NCBI GenBank assembly: GCA_964472565.1
Contig: CAYYNB010000101.1
Span: 1 to 21,387, forward strand
DNA from: DATAMF01 sp964472565
GTDB lineage: Bacteria > Chloroflexota > Anaerolineae > Aggregatilineales > Aggregatilineaceae
DNA length: 21,387 nt
Reading direction: 5' to 3'
The notes below the pieces were generated by a model. It was not told the DNA's origin and searched no databases. It saw only the letters and a program-made list of their open reading frames with translations. Of the stretch, positions 14,649-21,257 are shown piece after piece. A program made the translations under genes and the position numbers. Position 1 is the first letter of the stretch; the number at the start of each line of letters is the position of its first letter.

Positions 14649-14852
14649 ATGATGAGCGAGTTGATCCAAATCCGCATCACGACAGAGCAGACAGTCATGG
14701 GAGACGCCGTGCTCGCTATCACCAAAGGCTTACAACTGCAGGGCTATCGGGTCCTCGTGATTAGCAGAAACTATCCAAATCGACGCGGTGCAGGTGTGCG
14801 CCGCTACATCAGCGCTCTGAAAGAGCAGAAGGATCAATCAGGCAATGGCTAA
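14649..14852 (+). CDS. Small alpha/beta protein of unknown function
   Basis: A 67-aa protein, not recognised. It reads as strand-helix-strand (ELIQIRITTEQTVMGDAVLA, LQLQGYRVLVISRNYPN, VRRYISALKEQ), so a small folded domain is plausible. AGGGGGA (14638-14644) precedes two adjacent ATG codons at 14649 and 14652; the second has the better spacing. The stop overlaps the start of the next gene by 8 bp. The 91-bp gap after dnaB (14558-14648) contains no convincing site. Confidence 0.65.
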   Translation: MMSELIQIRITTEQTVMGDAVLAITKGLQLQGYRVLVISRNYPNRRGAGVRRYISALKEQKDQSGNG

Positions 14853-15378
14853 ACCACGACGTGATGGACGGAATGAATGGGATGTGGAGCGCGAGGCAGG
14901 TGAGGAGTTCAAACGCCTCAACCCGCCGCCGGAAAAAGCACCCAGGCCGGAGAAGATCGACCCCATGCCCGCCGGGTTGGTGCAGCACCTGGGACAGGGC
15001 GGTATCTGGCTGATCCTGAGTGATCGCGGACATCGTTCGGACCAGCCGGTGACGGAGATAACGATTGTGCTGGGCGAGCACGTCACGCAGGTACTGCTGC
15101 CGCTGCGCCACCTGGAAGCGCTTCAGATGGAAGTCACACGGGCGCTGGATGACCACCGGCTCGCGTTGCAGTGCTGGCAGGCGGGCGTGGACATCGACGC
15201 GGCGCACGAAGATGCCATGCGAGATTGGAATGCGGCGAAGGACGCATTCGAGAAGCAGGCAGTTCACGTCTGGAAACACGGCTCAGCGGAGAAGGTGGAG
15301 CCAGAACAGGCCACCGTCACTGGCGAGGCTGCGCCGCAAGCGGGTGAAGGACATCAAGGCGATGCGTTTCATTCCTGA
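14845..15378 (+). CDS. Hypothetical protein, 177 aa
   Basis: Not recognised. The first 45 residues are charged and Pro-rich and likely unfolded (MAKPRRDGRNEWDVEREAGE). A central beta-rich part (GGIWLILSDRGHRSDQPVTE, ITIVLGEHVTQVLLPLRHL) precedes helices with many Ala, Asp and His (QCWQAGVDIDAAHEDAMRD). The acidic tail is again disordered. It overlaps the 67-aa gene upstream by 8 bp and the exonuclease gene downstream by 17 bp, so it probably belongs to the replication transcript. The function cannot be read from the sequence. Confidence 0.65.
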   Translation: MAKPRRDGRNEWDVEREAGEEFKRLNPPPEKAPRPEKIDPMPAGLVQHLGQGGIWLILSDRGHRSDQPVTEITIVLGEHVTQVLLPLRHLEALQMEVTRALDDHRLALQCWQAGVDIDAAHEDAMRDWNAAKDAFEKQAVHVWKHGSAEKVEPEQATVTGEAAPQAGEGHQGDAFHS

Positions 15379-15970
15379 CGAGCCGGTTGGTTTTTACGAC
15401 AGCCACACGGGGGCGCGAGCCTGGGCACGCTGGATGCTCTTCCAGCCGGATCTGGTGATTCTCGACACCGAGACTACCGGGCTGGACGGGCAGAGCGAAG
15501 CGGTCAGTATCGCGGCAGTGGATCGGGAAGGCAACGTCCTCCTGAACACATGTGTCAAACCCACCTGCCCTATCCCCGGTGATGCTACTGCTATTCACGG
15601 CATCATGAACCGCGATGTGGCAAACGCCCCAACGTTTCTGGACTTGTATCCGCAGATCAAAACACTCTTCCAGCGCCCGGTGGTGATCTACAACGCAGCG
15701 TATGACACCGGGATTCTCCACCGGTGCTGTGCAGTGTGGGGGCTACCGCCGATTCCGGTCGAGAGTCCGTACTGCGCGATGCTGGCCTATGCCGCGTACT
15801 ATGGCGACTGGTCGGATTACTTCGGCAGTTTTAAGTGGCGAAAGCTGGTCAGCGCGTCGGCGGATTTTGGCTACCAGTACCAGGCACACGATGCGCTGGG
15901 GGACTGCCGGGCAACGCTGCATGTCATGTGCGGCATGGCCGGGCTGCAACGGAATAGGGGAAACCCATAA
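15362..15970 (+). CDS. DEDDh 3'-5' exonuclease (DnaQ-like)
   Basis: A 202-aa exonuclease of the DnaQ/RNase T superfamily. Motif I is LVILDTETTGLDG (Asp35, Glu37), motif II is VIYNAAYDTGIL (Asp115), motif III is QAHDALGDCRATL (His176, Asp181), so the four acidic residues and the histidine of the DEDDh type are present. GDATAIHGIMNRDV is a typical linker. It could proofread for a polymerase or trim DNA ends during element replication; the polymerase partner is not evident. The ATG lies inside the end of the preceding gene, with GAAGGA about 11 nt upstream. A frame that extends far upstream exists but overlaps the 177-aa gene and is unlikely. Confidence 0.92.
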   Translation: MRFIPDEPVGFYDSHTGARAWARWMLFQPDLVILDTETTGLDGQSEAVSIAAVDREGNVLLNTCVKPTCPIPGDATAIHGIMNRDVANAPTFLDLYPQIKTLFQRPVVIYNAAYDTGILHRCCAVWGLPPIPVESPYCAMLAYAAYYGDWSDYFGSFKWRKLVSASADFGYQYQAHDALGDCRATLHVMCGMAGLQRNRGNP

Positions 15971-15990
15971 CTCGTTAAAACTCAATGCAA

Positions 15991-16024
15991 AGGGCTGGCA
16001 TCGCCGCCAGGTGATGCCAGCCCT
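15991..16024. promoter_or_regulatory. 12-bp perfect inverted repeat upstream of parA
   Basis: AGGGCTGGCATC (15991-16002) and GATGCCAGCCCT (16013-16024), 10-nt spacer. It is followed by CTAGAC, not a T-run, so it is not a standard terminator. Position in the parA leader suits an operator, a parS-like centromere or a leader hairpin. Confidence 0.55.
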
Positions 16025-16053
16025 CTAGACAACGTCAAGGAGTGTAACACGCC

Positions 16054-16818
16054 ATGAAAGTCATTACCAGTTTGAATGAAAAAGGCGGTGTTGGGAAAAC
16101 CACCATTGCTGTGAATCTCGCCGCCGGTCTCGCCGCGCGCGGTCACCGGGTGCTGCTGGTGGATGCTGAAGAACAGGGGCATGCCACCCTGTCGGTCGGA
16201 GTTGCCAAGTATCCGGGAATTTACGATTTACTCGTCCGCGATGCGCCCTTCAAAACAGTGCTCAAAGCGATAGATCCCAGCAAGTACGGAGGCGAGGGGT
16301 CAACCCGGCTGTACCTACTGGGATCGAATGTGGAAACGCGCAACATCGCCAACTCCATCTCCAACGCCTGGGCGTTGGATGAGCGGTTGAAACAGCTCAA
16401 CAGCCGTTTTGAGTATGTGGTGATTGACACCGCACCGACGCCCTCGCTGCTGCACGGTGCGATCTATCTGGCCACCGATTACATTCTTTATCCGACCGAA
16501 TGCGAGCGGCTCAGCTTTGATGGCCTGATGGAGAGTTTCACCCGCCTGCAGGCTACTCGCCGCACCCACGGCGTCGAGGTAAAAATCGCAGGCATTGTGC
16601 CGAATAAATTCCGTGCCAGCACCCTGGAACATCAGGAGAACCTGGCGGACCTAAAGCGTGAGTTTGGGGATTTGGTCTGGCCGCCGATTCCGCTGTCGAT
16701 AGTCTGGTCCGAAGCCGCCGCGTATGAACTGCCGGTTTTTACGCATGCGCCGACGCACGACGCCGCCAGCAGTGTCTGGAAAATGGTAGATCGCGTCGAG
16801 GGGGCAGCCCATGGCTAG
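16054..16818 (+). CDS. parA: ParA-family partition ATPase
   Basis: A 254-aa ParA/Soj-type ATPase that moves ParB-bound DNA over the nucleoid. The deviant Walker A is EKGGVGKTT with the signature lysine at residue 10. The A' region reads VLLVDAEEQGHATLSVGVA, where the usual DPQG is EEQG. Walker B is YVVIDTAPTPSLL. There is no N-terminal HTH, so operon autoregulation, if any, would rest on ParB or another factor. AAGGAG lies 11 nt before the ATG. The stop overlaps parB by 8 bp. Short plasmid-type ParA proteins of this size usually pair with a ParB of this kind. Confidence 0.95.
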   Translation: MKVITSLNEKGGVGKTTIAVNLAAGLAARGHRVLLVDAEEQGHATLSVGVAKYPGIYDLLVRDAPFKTVLKAIDPSKYGGEGSTRLYLLGSNVETRNIANSISNAWALDERLKQLNSRFEYVVIDTAPTPSLLHGAIYLATDYILYPTECERLSFDGLMESFTRLQATRRTHGVEVKIAGIVPNKFRASTLEHQENLADLKREFGDLVWPPIPLSIVWSEAAAYELPVFTHAPTHDAASSVWKMVDRVEGAAHG

Positions 16819-17917
16819 TCGACGCAGTGGCAAGGATCGGGCGGCGGCCTTCCGTCGCCCGGATTACATGCTCAAGGAAGCGGCGGATCTCATCTTTGGC
16901 GATCCAAATCTGCTGGACGAGATTGACAGCAAACAGGTCCTTACTCGGCCTATCAGTCTGGACGAAATCCTGGTGGATCAGGACGTCCAGGTGCGCGTGG
17001 CAGGCCTCGACGAGGAGACGGTGGAGAAGTATGTACAGATTCTGCTCAATGGCGGCCAGTTCGATGAACCGATTGTGTTGTATCGGGATGCGGAGACCGG
17101 CAAGCTTATTCTCTCCAGCGGCTTTCATCGTACCGAAGCCACACGGCGAGCAATTGAACGCGCCGTTGAAGAGCAGACGATTGCGCCGCTGGTGGGCGAG
17201 ATTCGCCCTGGTGGACGCGCAGCAGCCATTGAATACGCTGAAGATGCCAATCTGAAACATGGGTTGAAGTTGTCGAATGCGGATAAACGGTATCTTCTGG
17301 AGCGGCGTGTCAAACGAGGTCATGAATGGGCGACGTGGTCGAACCGCGCGATTGCAGCTCAATTAGGTGTGGCCGAGGGAACTATTCGGAATTGGCGGAG
17401 TGAATTATCGGTTCAGAGTCATGCCGATGTTGACTCGGATTCAGGTGCGCAAAATTACGCACCTGAACAAATCGTTCGGCGTGGAGCAGATGGCAAAAGT
17501 TATCGTATTAAACCCAAACCCTCCTCTAAACCCACTCCTCAGCGCTATGTCAGTGACGGAGAGGCGCAGCGAGGTTATGAAGAAGAGGCGGTGATTCTTG
17601 ACGAGCCAACGGGCGATATTCCACCAGATGGGCCGCGTGCTAAGCCGCGCGGTTATGCAGCACCGATATCTCAACCGCCGCCGCATATTACGCCTCGAAA
17701 TGATATTGATGAAGCCGTTGCGATTGTGCGCGCGGTTGCGACTCTTCAAGGTATCACCCCTGGTGAGGAACTGACACCCGATCTGGTTCGTAACGCACTT
17801 GTATCCATGCTGAGAGCTTCGGTGGTAGCGATGAATTGGGTTGATGAGATTCTTGGCGCACAAGAAGTTGAGACTCTTGTAACCATATTGGAGGGCGAAT
17901 GGAGCGCGAGTCAATAG
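16811..17917 (+). CDS. parB: ParB-family partition protein
   Basis: A 368-aa ParB/Srx-fold protein. The N-terminal domain runs from ISLDEILVDQDVQVRVAGLD (about 48-68) through PIVLYRDAETGKLILSSGFHRTEATRRA; the GFHRTEA motif (104-110) stands where CTP-binding ParB proteins have G-x-R-R-x-A, here with the second residue pattern shifted. ALKHG-type ENA region is AEDANLKHGLKLS. The HTH is WSNRAIAAQLGVAEGTIRNWRSEL (about 176-199). Residues 200-368 are a variable, Pro-rich linker and helical end that may dimerise. The base composition looks more AT-rich in the last third (from about 17400). It may bind the inverted repeat before parA or another site on the element. ParB for parA is supported by overlap; ParB-like regulators of other kinds are the alternative. 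Confidence 0.88.
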   Translation: MASRRSGKDRAAAFRRPDYMLKEAADLIFGDPNLLDEIDSKQVLTRPISLDEILVDQDVQVRVAGLDEETVEKYVQILLNGGQFDEPIVLYRDAETGKLILSSGFHRTEATRRAIERAVEEQTIAPLVGEIRPGGRAAAIEYAEDANLKHGLKLSNADKRYLLERRVKRGHEWATWSNRAIAAQLGVAEGTIRNWRSELSVQSHADVDSDSGAQNYAPEQIVRRGADGKSYRIKPKPSSKPTPQRYVSDGEAQRGYEEEAVILDEPTGDIPPDGPRAKPRGYAAPISQPPPHITPRNDIDEAVAIVRAVATLQGITPGEELTPDLVRNALVSMLRASVVAMNWVDEILGAQEVETLVTILEGEWSASQ

Positions 17918-17993
17918 AGGCCATTAAAAGCTTGCTTTACCTTTTTTCACTGTAAACCCAAACGATGGAATGTTCTGTATATAGAGGAATCCA

Positions 17994-18671
17994 ATGGCTT
18001 ATTACGTGTATCTCATCTCAACTTTCGATTCGAATTTCGTAAAGATCGGTGTTACTTGTGATATCACTACTCGACTTCGTCAACTCCAGTCTGGAAACCC
18101 CCATCGCTTGGTGCCCGTGAGACTCATAAAACTTGAAACTGAAGAGGACGCAAGGACGTTAGAAGCGCTTTTTCATCACCGTTATAAAGAATATCGTCGT
18201 GCCGGGGAATGGTTCGCTATCGCGCCCGGAGATATTTTGTCTGACATTAACTTTGCGCTCTCTCTGGTTGAATTTATTCACACGCAGCAGATCTACGATC
18301 TAACGGTTTCGGGCGAATATAAGGCTTCAGTGCCTTATGCCAATTTCAGCGTCACGCGGCTCACTCAATACTATCATGCTGAAAGCTCATTGACACTTGA
18401 AGAGCTAATACGCGAAGGTACTCAGATGCAACGAGCATATCTGCCTCTGTCCGTTAAACATAAAACGGTCGACCCTACACAAGTACAAGACTTCGCTATC
18501 CCTAAAAATGCCGAAACAATAAAAGAGATGCGGCGAGGCGTTGCTAATACACTAGATGGCGCAGCGCAGATGTTGCGCGTTTTAGGTCAAGAAGAAATAG
18601 CAGCATCTTTGCTTGAGCAAAGAGCGAAAATATATGCGCAGGATACACCGGAAGACGGGAACCCGGAATGA
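17994..18671 (+). CDS. GIY-YIG nuclease family protein, T5orf172 type
   Basis: A 225-aa protein. Residues 1-75 form a GIY-YIG-like nuclease domain of the T5orf172 kind: YYVYLIS, FVKIGVT (17-21), Arg27 in TTRLRQLQSGNP, Glu57 in RTLEALFHHRY and GEWF (71-74). The rest is helical without a known domain. GIY-YIG enzymes cut DNA with Mg; T5orf172 proteins are frequent in phages and mobile elements, but their targets are mostly unknown. GAGG lies about 7 nt before the ATG. The gene looks more AT-rich than the following PolX-like gene, suggesting separate origin. The 76-bp gap before it has a weak hairpin plus T-run (about 17930-17947) but no clear promoter. It ends in an ATGA overlap with the next gene. 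Confidence 0.88.
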   Translation: MAYYVYLISTFDSNFVKIGVTCDITTRLRQLQSGNPHRLVPVRLIKLETEEDARTLEALFHHRYKEYRRAGEWFAIAPGDILSDINFALSLVEFIHTQQIYDLTVSGEYKASVPYANFSVTRLTQYYHAESSLTLEELIREGTQMQRAYLPLSVKHKTVDPTQVQDFAIPKNAETIKEMRRGVANTLDGAAQMLRVLGQEEIAASLLEQRAKIYAQDTPEDGNPE

Positions 18672-18856
18672 CCGAACTTGAGCGGCTCCTCCAGACGATT
18701 GAAAAGGTGGGTTATGCGGCGCGGGTCGATCTCGCGGATACCTTGCTATCAACTGCCGATGAGGGGTGTGTTGTTGCTGTTTCGAATGAAATCAACGGCG
18801 GGGTGATGCCTGCCTATCTCTTCTGTTATCTGAAAAAAGGGGGGAATACGCTATGA
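18668..18856 (+). CDS. 62-aa protein of unknown function in a coupled operon
   Basis: Not recognised. The first half is helical (MTELERLLQTIEKVGYAARV), the second has strand character (GCVVAVSNEINGGVMPAYLF). It overlaps the GIY-YIG gene at its start and the PolX-like gene at its end, both as ATGA, so its synthesis is tied to theirs. This tight coupling is the main evidence that it is a real gene. Confidence 0.7.
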   Translation: MTELERLLQTIEKVGYAARVDLADTLLSTADEGCVVAVSNEINGGVMPAYLFCYLKKGGNTL

Positions 18857-20010
18857 GTTCTGGACGTCCTATGACTCTGGCGCTTGGCCGCCAATTGGCG
18901 GATCACCTCATCACCTTACTTGCGCCCGTCTGTGAACGCATTGAAATCGCGGGCAGCATCCGGCGCGGCCAGCGGGAGGTGCATGACATCGAACTGGTCG
19001 CAATCCCCAGGCTGGTGCAGCATGGCGGCCAGTTGGATTTGTTTGGTGGGGTGACCAACGCAAAAATTAACAGCCTGCTCGACGAGAAGCTGGATTTGCT
19101 GCTGATCAGCGACTTCATCGTCAAACGCCCCCATCTGTCGACCAGTGACTTCATCACGGCGTGGGGCGCGAAGTACAAGAAGTTTCTCGTCGCGCGCGAT
19201 GGCAAGGCTATTACCCGCCTCTCGACGCTGGTCCAGGTGGATTTGTATATCACCACCGCGCCGCAGTGGGGCAGCATCTTCACCATCCGCACCGGCCCAG
19301 CGGAGTTCGGCCACGCGCTGGTGACGTATATCAAAAACCACACCCCGTACCGCCAGCAGGATGGCGGACTGATCGATATCCGCACGGGGACATTCGTTCC
19401 GACACCCGAGGAGCAAGACTACTTCGCAGCAGTGGGGCTGCGGTATGTGCCGCCGGAAAAACGCAACTCGCACACGATTGTGCCCGATTTGCCGCAGTGG
19501 AAGCGGGCAGAGATAGGGAAGAAATCCGAACCACCTGCACAGGCACCTAAAAACCAGCCGGAACGCGAACCCACTGCGCCAGCGCTGGAATCTGAATCCC
19601 CTACCATCGTTGTTAATGTCGGCGGTGATCGCTCGCGGTGTGACGTGTATATTGGACGCCCCTCGAAATGGGGCAATCCATTTGTGATCGGGCGCGATGG
19701 TACCCGTGAGGAAGTCATCGTCCAATACGAAGCCTGGATTCAGACGCAGCCGCTGCTGCTGGCCGCGTTGGGTGAACTGCAAGGAAAACGATTAGGCTGT
19801 TACTGCGCGCCGCTGCCGTGTCACGGGGATGTGTTGGCGCGGCTGGCGGACCGTCGTGAAAATCACACTGTATATAATGATAGTGTGGAATCCGCAGGCG
19901 GCGAACAGGTCTCCGAGCAAACAGCAGGCGAAAGCGGGATGGTATATACAGATGATGTAAGCGTGCGCGCGGCCATTCGCCAGCGCCTGGAGACGGTGTT
20001 GGAGGTATGA
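18853..20010 (+). CDS. PolX-like nucleotidyltransferase fused to DUF4326
   Basis: A 385-aa two-domain protein. Residues 1-205 match the palm and thumb of family X DNA polymerases: GSIRRG (34-39), metal ligands Asp45 and Glu47 (HDIELVAIP, where Asp-x-Asp is usual), Asp130 (VQVDLYIT), WGSIFTIRTGPAEFGHAL, and the closing EEQDYFAAVGLRYVPPEKR. The helix-hairpin-helix 8-kDa domain and the PHP nuclease of full PolX are absent. Within the palm lies QLDLF (60-64), an exact match to the beta-clamp-binding consensus. After a Pro/Glu-rich linker (about 222-250) comes DUF4326 (about 252-335), recognised by DVYIGRPSKWGNPFVIGRDG and LGCYCAPLPCHGDVL. A gap-filling or tailing role is plausible; Glu47 may alter metal binding. 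Coupled by ATGA on both sides. Confidence 0.85.
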   Translation: MSSGRPMTLALGRQLADHLITLLAPVCERIEIAGSIRRGQREVHDIELVAIPRLVQHGGQLDLFGGVTNAKINSLLDEKLDLLLISDFIVKRPHLSTSDFITAWGAKYKKFLVARDGKAITRLSTLVQVDLYITTAPQWGSIFTIRTGPAEFGHALVTYIKNHTPYRQQDGGLIDIRTGTFVPTPEEQDYFAAVGLRYVPPEKRNSHTIVPDLPQWKRAEIGKKSEPPAQAPKNQPEREPTAPALESESPTIVVNVGGDRSRCDVYIGRPSKWGNPFVIGRDGTREEVIVQYEAWIQTQPLLLAALGELQGKRLGCYCAPLPCHGDVLARLADRRENHTVYNDSVESAGGEQVSEQTAGESGMVYTDDVSVRAAIRQRLETVLEV

Positions 20011-20423
20011 CAACGACCAGCACACAACTCCCCCTCTTCGATCTCACCCTGTTCGATACCCGGTGCCCGAAGTGTGGGCACCACTTCAATGTTTTGGAAG
20101 ATACCCGACCCACGCCGGAACAGGAGCAGCGGATTGCGGCCATCCTGAATCATCCGCGTATCCGGCGGCTGCCGCGTCCCCTGTGGCTGTTTTTGAAAAC
20201 CAGCCCCCGTGAGTTTTTGCTGGGATACGCGGTGGGTGTATCCTTATGGGAAACTGCCAACCTCTATAGTCGCGCTACAGCTTATCGTCACCTGCGCAAG
20301 CTGGTGGACTATCAGCTGGTTAAAGCTGTGCCGATAACCGCCAATCGACATCACTACTACTTTGCATTTCAGCCTCAAAAAAAGAAACAGAATGAAACAG
20401 CTTTTTTAGCTCACCCGTGCTAA
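20007..20423 (+). CDS. Winged-helix protein with clamp-motif-like N-terminus
   Basis: A 138-aa protein. It opens with TTTSTQLPLFDLTLF, where QLPLF (7-11) resembles beta-clamp-binding peptides, followed by a half zinc-ribbon CPKCGHHF (Cys20, Cys23; partners could be His25 and His26). The C-terminal part is a helix-turn-helix with a wing: SLWETANLYSRATAYRHLRKLVDYQLVKAV (about 79-108) and ITANRHHYYFAF. It is probably DNA-binding. The ATG overlaps the PolX-like gene stop as ATGA, and the TAA (20421-20423) is part of the extended -10 promoter of the following RNA. It could regulate that RNA or the operon; this is only suggested by position. Confidence 0.7.
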   Translation: MTTTSTQLPLFDLTLFDTRCPKCGHHFNVLEDTRPTPEQEQRIAAILNHPRIRRLPRPLWLFLKTSPREFLLGYAVGVSLWETANLYSRATAYRHLRKLVDYQLVKAVPITANRHHYYFAFQPQKKKQNETAFLAHPC

Positions 20424-20426
20424 AAT
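20418..20426 (+). promoter_or_regulatory. Extended -10 promoter of the large RNA
   Basis: TGCTAAAAT, an extended -10 with a five-of-six hexamer, overlaps the stop codon of the upstream gene. No good -35 is present. The start point would be about 20433, 13 nt before the first hairpin. Confidence 0.55.
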
Positions 20427-20432
20427 GAAGAT

Positions 20433-21135
20433 TGAGGATACGAATGCGCGCCGTGGCCCGCTATCTCCACCGCGCGCGTGACCGGACAGAGGATGCGGAC
20501 TTCCCAACGGGTCCCCTCTGTCCGCCTTACCAGGATGTTTTTGCGGGGGCGGAAACGGCCCTGATCACGCAAAAAGATGAGCGCGAGTGCGGCAGCAGAC
20601 CCACGTGGGCGAGGAGACCGGCCCCACTCGCCGCGACGGTTTTACCCGTAACCGTCACCCTGCTCTTCCGGTCTCCATCCGGTTCGCTGTCCGGGGCTGT
20701 GCAGCGAACGTTCCACCCTCCTCCTGTGATAAACCACCTTGTGCGCAGCAGCCCCACACTGAGCAGTGGCCGCGCCTCCCCCACGCGGCCCCGGCTTGGC
20801 TGTTCCTTTCAAACCCGAAGGCCCGCCGCCACCCCCTTGAGGTGGTCCGGTGAAAGTTGGGTTATGAGCGGGCATAAAAAATGGATGCAGCGCCGGGTGG
20901 GGCGTGGACAGAAATACCACCCCGGTTGTTGGTCCGGGCGGCAGGCAGGGGATACCCCGCCGTCAGTCCGCCTGGTATGGACCGCACCGGAAAGAGTGAG
21001 CGTGGCGCTCAGAGAAATACCACGCTACGTTTGACCTCACCCGTCTGATCAACCGGTGAGCACCAATTACAGAGGCCCGTGCTCCAGTGCGGGTCGTGCA
21101 TGCGAGGAGCCGCAGCGATGTGGCTCTTTTTGTTT
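20433..21135 (+). ncRNA. Candidate large structured non-coding RNA, about 700 nt
   Basis: This GC-rich stretch has no convincing protein but is tiled by perfect helices. In order: GCGCGC-c-GTGG / CCAC-c-GCGCGC (20446-20477); GGACAGAGG/CCTCTGTCC with inner GGAC/GTCC (20484-20523); TTTTTGCG/CGCAAAAA with inner GGGC/GCCC (20538-20575); GGAGACCGG/CCGGTCTCC (20613-20676) enclosing GACGGTT/AACCGTC (20635-20656); GTTCGCTG/CAGCGAAC (20682-20709); GGCCGCG/CGCGGCC (20768-20790); GCCCGC/GCGGGC (20821-20873) enclosing CCACC/GGTGG; CCGGGTGG/CCACCCCGG (20893-20925); GGTCC, GGCGG and GGC-a-GGGG nested with their partners (20931-20983); CACCGG, GTGAG and CGTGG nested (20985-21058); then the terminator. A promoter lies just upstream. 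Phage large RNAs such as GOLLD and ROOL are the nearest known concept; I do not claim membership. Confidence 0.6.
21107..21135 (+). terminator. Intrinsic terminator of the large RNA
   Basis: GAGCCGCA (21107-21114) and TGTGGCTC (21119-21126) form an 8-bp stem with one G-U pair and a GCGA (GNRA) loop, followed by TTTTTGTTT. It closes the structured stretch. Confidence 0.8.
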
Positions 21136-21149
21136 ACCGCCGGAGGGGT

Positions 21150-21257
21150 ATGGACGACCATCAACATCACGGTTGTGCGGGCATTCTCGTGGGACTATCC
21201 CTCTCGGCCATGTTATGGGCCGGGATTATACGCGTACTCGGAGTGTTGTGGCGATGA
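21150..21257 (+). CDS. 35-aa membrane peptide coupled to the next gene
   Basis: A small protein beginning MDDHQHHGCAGILVG. After an acidic, His-rich head of seven residues it has one hydrophobic helix (about 9-33, LSLSAMLWAGIIRVLGVLW) and a terminal Arg, so it is a likely single-pass membrane peptide. GGAGGGG (21142-21148) precedes the ATG closely. Its TGA (21255-21257) overlaps the next ATG as ATGA. It lies just after the terminator of the large RNA. Holin- or toxin-like small membrane proteins look similar, but nothing specific supports such a role. Confidence 0.5.
   Translation: MDDHQHHGCAGILVGLSLSAMLWAGIIRVLGVLWR

Noticed and set aside
14588..14764. 58-codon frame (ATG 14588) overlapping the 67-aa gene
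   Set aside because: Weak ribosome site and a random-looking, Arg/His/Asp-rich product; the overlapping 67-aa frame has better spacing to AGGGGGA and a plausible alpha/beta pattern.
15065..15361. N-terminal extension of the exonuclease frame
   Set aside because: The upstream frame is Arg/Ser/Trp-rich shadow sequence over the 177-aa gene; the DEDDh fold begins after ATG 15362.
20598..20607. CCCACGTGGG palindrome sharing the CACGTG centre of chromosomal parS
   Set aside because: The flanks do not match parS (TGTTTCACGTGAAACA), it occurs once, and it sits inside the structured RNA, where it more likely serves pairing.
20444..21034. Open frame of 196 codons (ATG 20444) with GAGGA just upstream
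   Set aside because: The composition is Ser/Pro/Arg/Thr-rich without helix or strand periodicity, it runs through every hairpin of the structured segment, other frames in the same GC-rich DNA are also open for long, and no motif is recognisable. A translated role is not ruled out, but the RNA reading explains more.
20433..21135. Group I or II intron, or RNase P RNA, as explanation for the structured segment
   Set aside because: No reverse transcriptase or homing nuclease lies within it, no domain V-like or GUGYG boundaries were seen, and RNase P core sequences are missing; one ACAGAAAT-like stretch is not enough.
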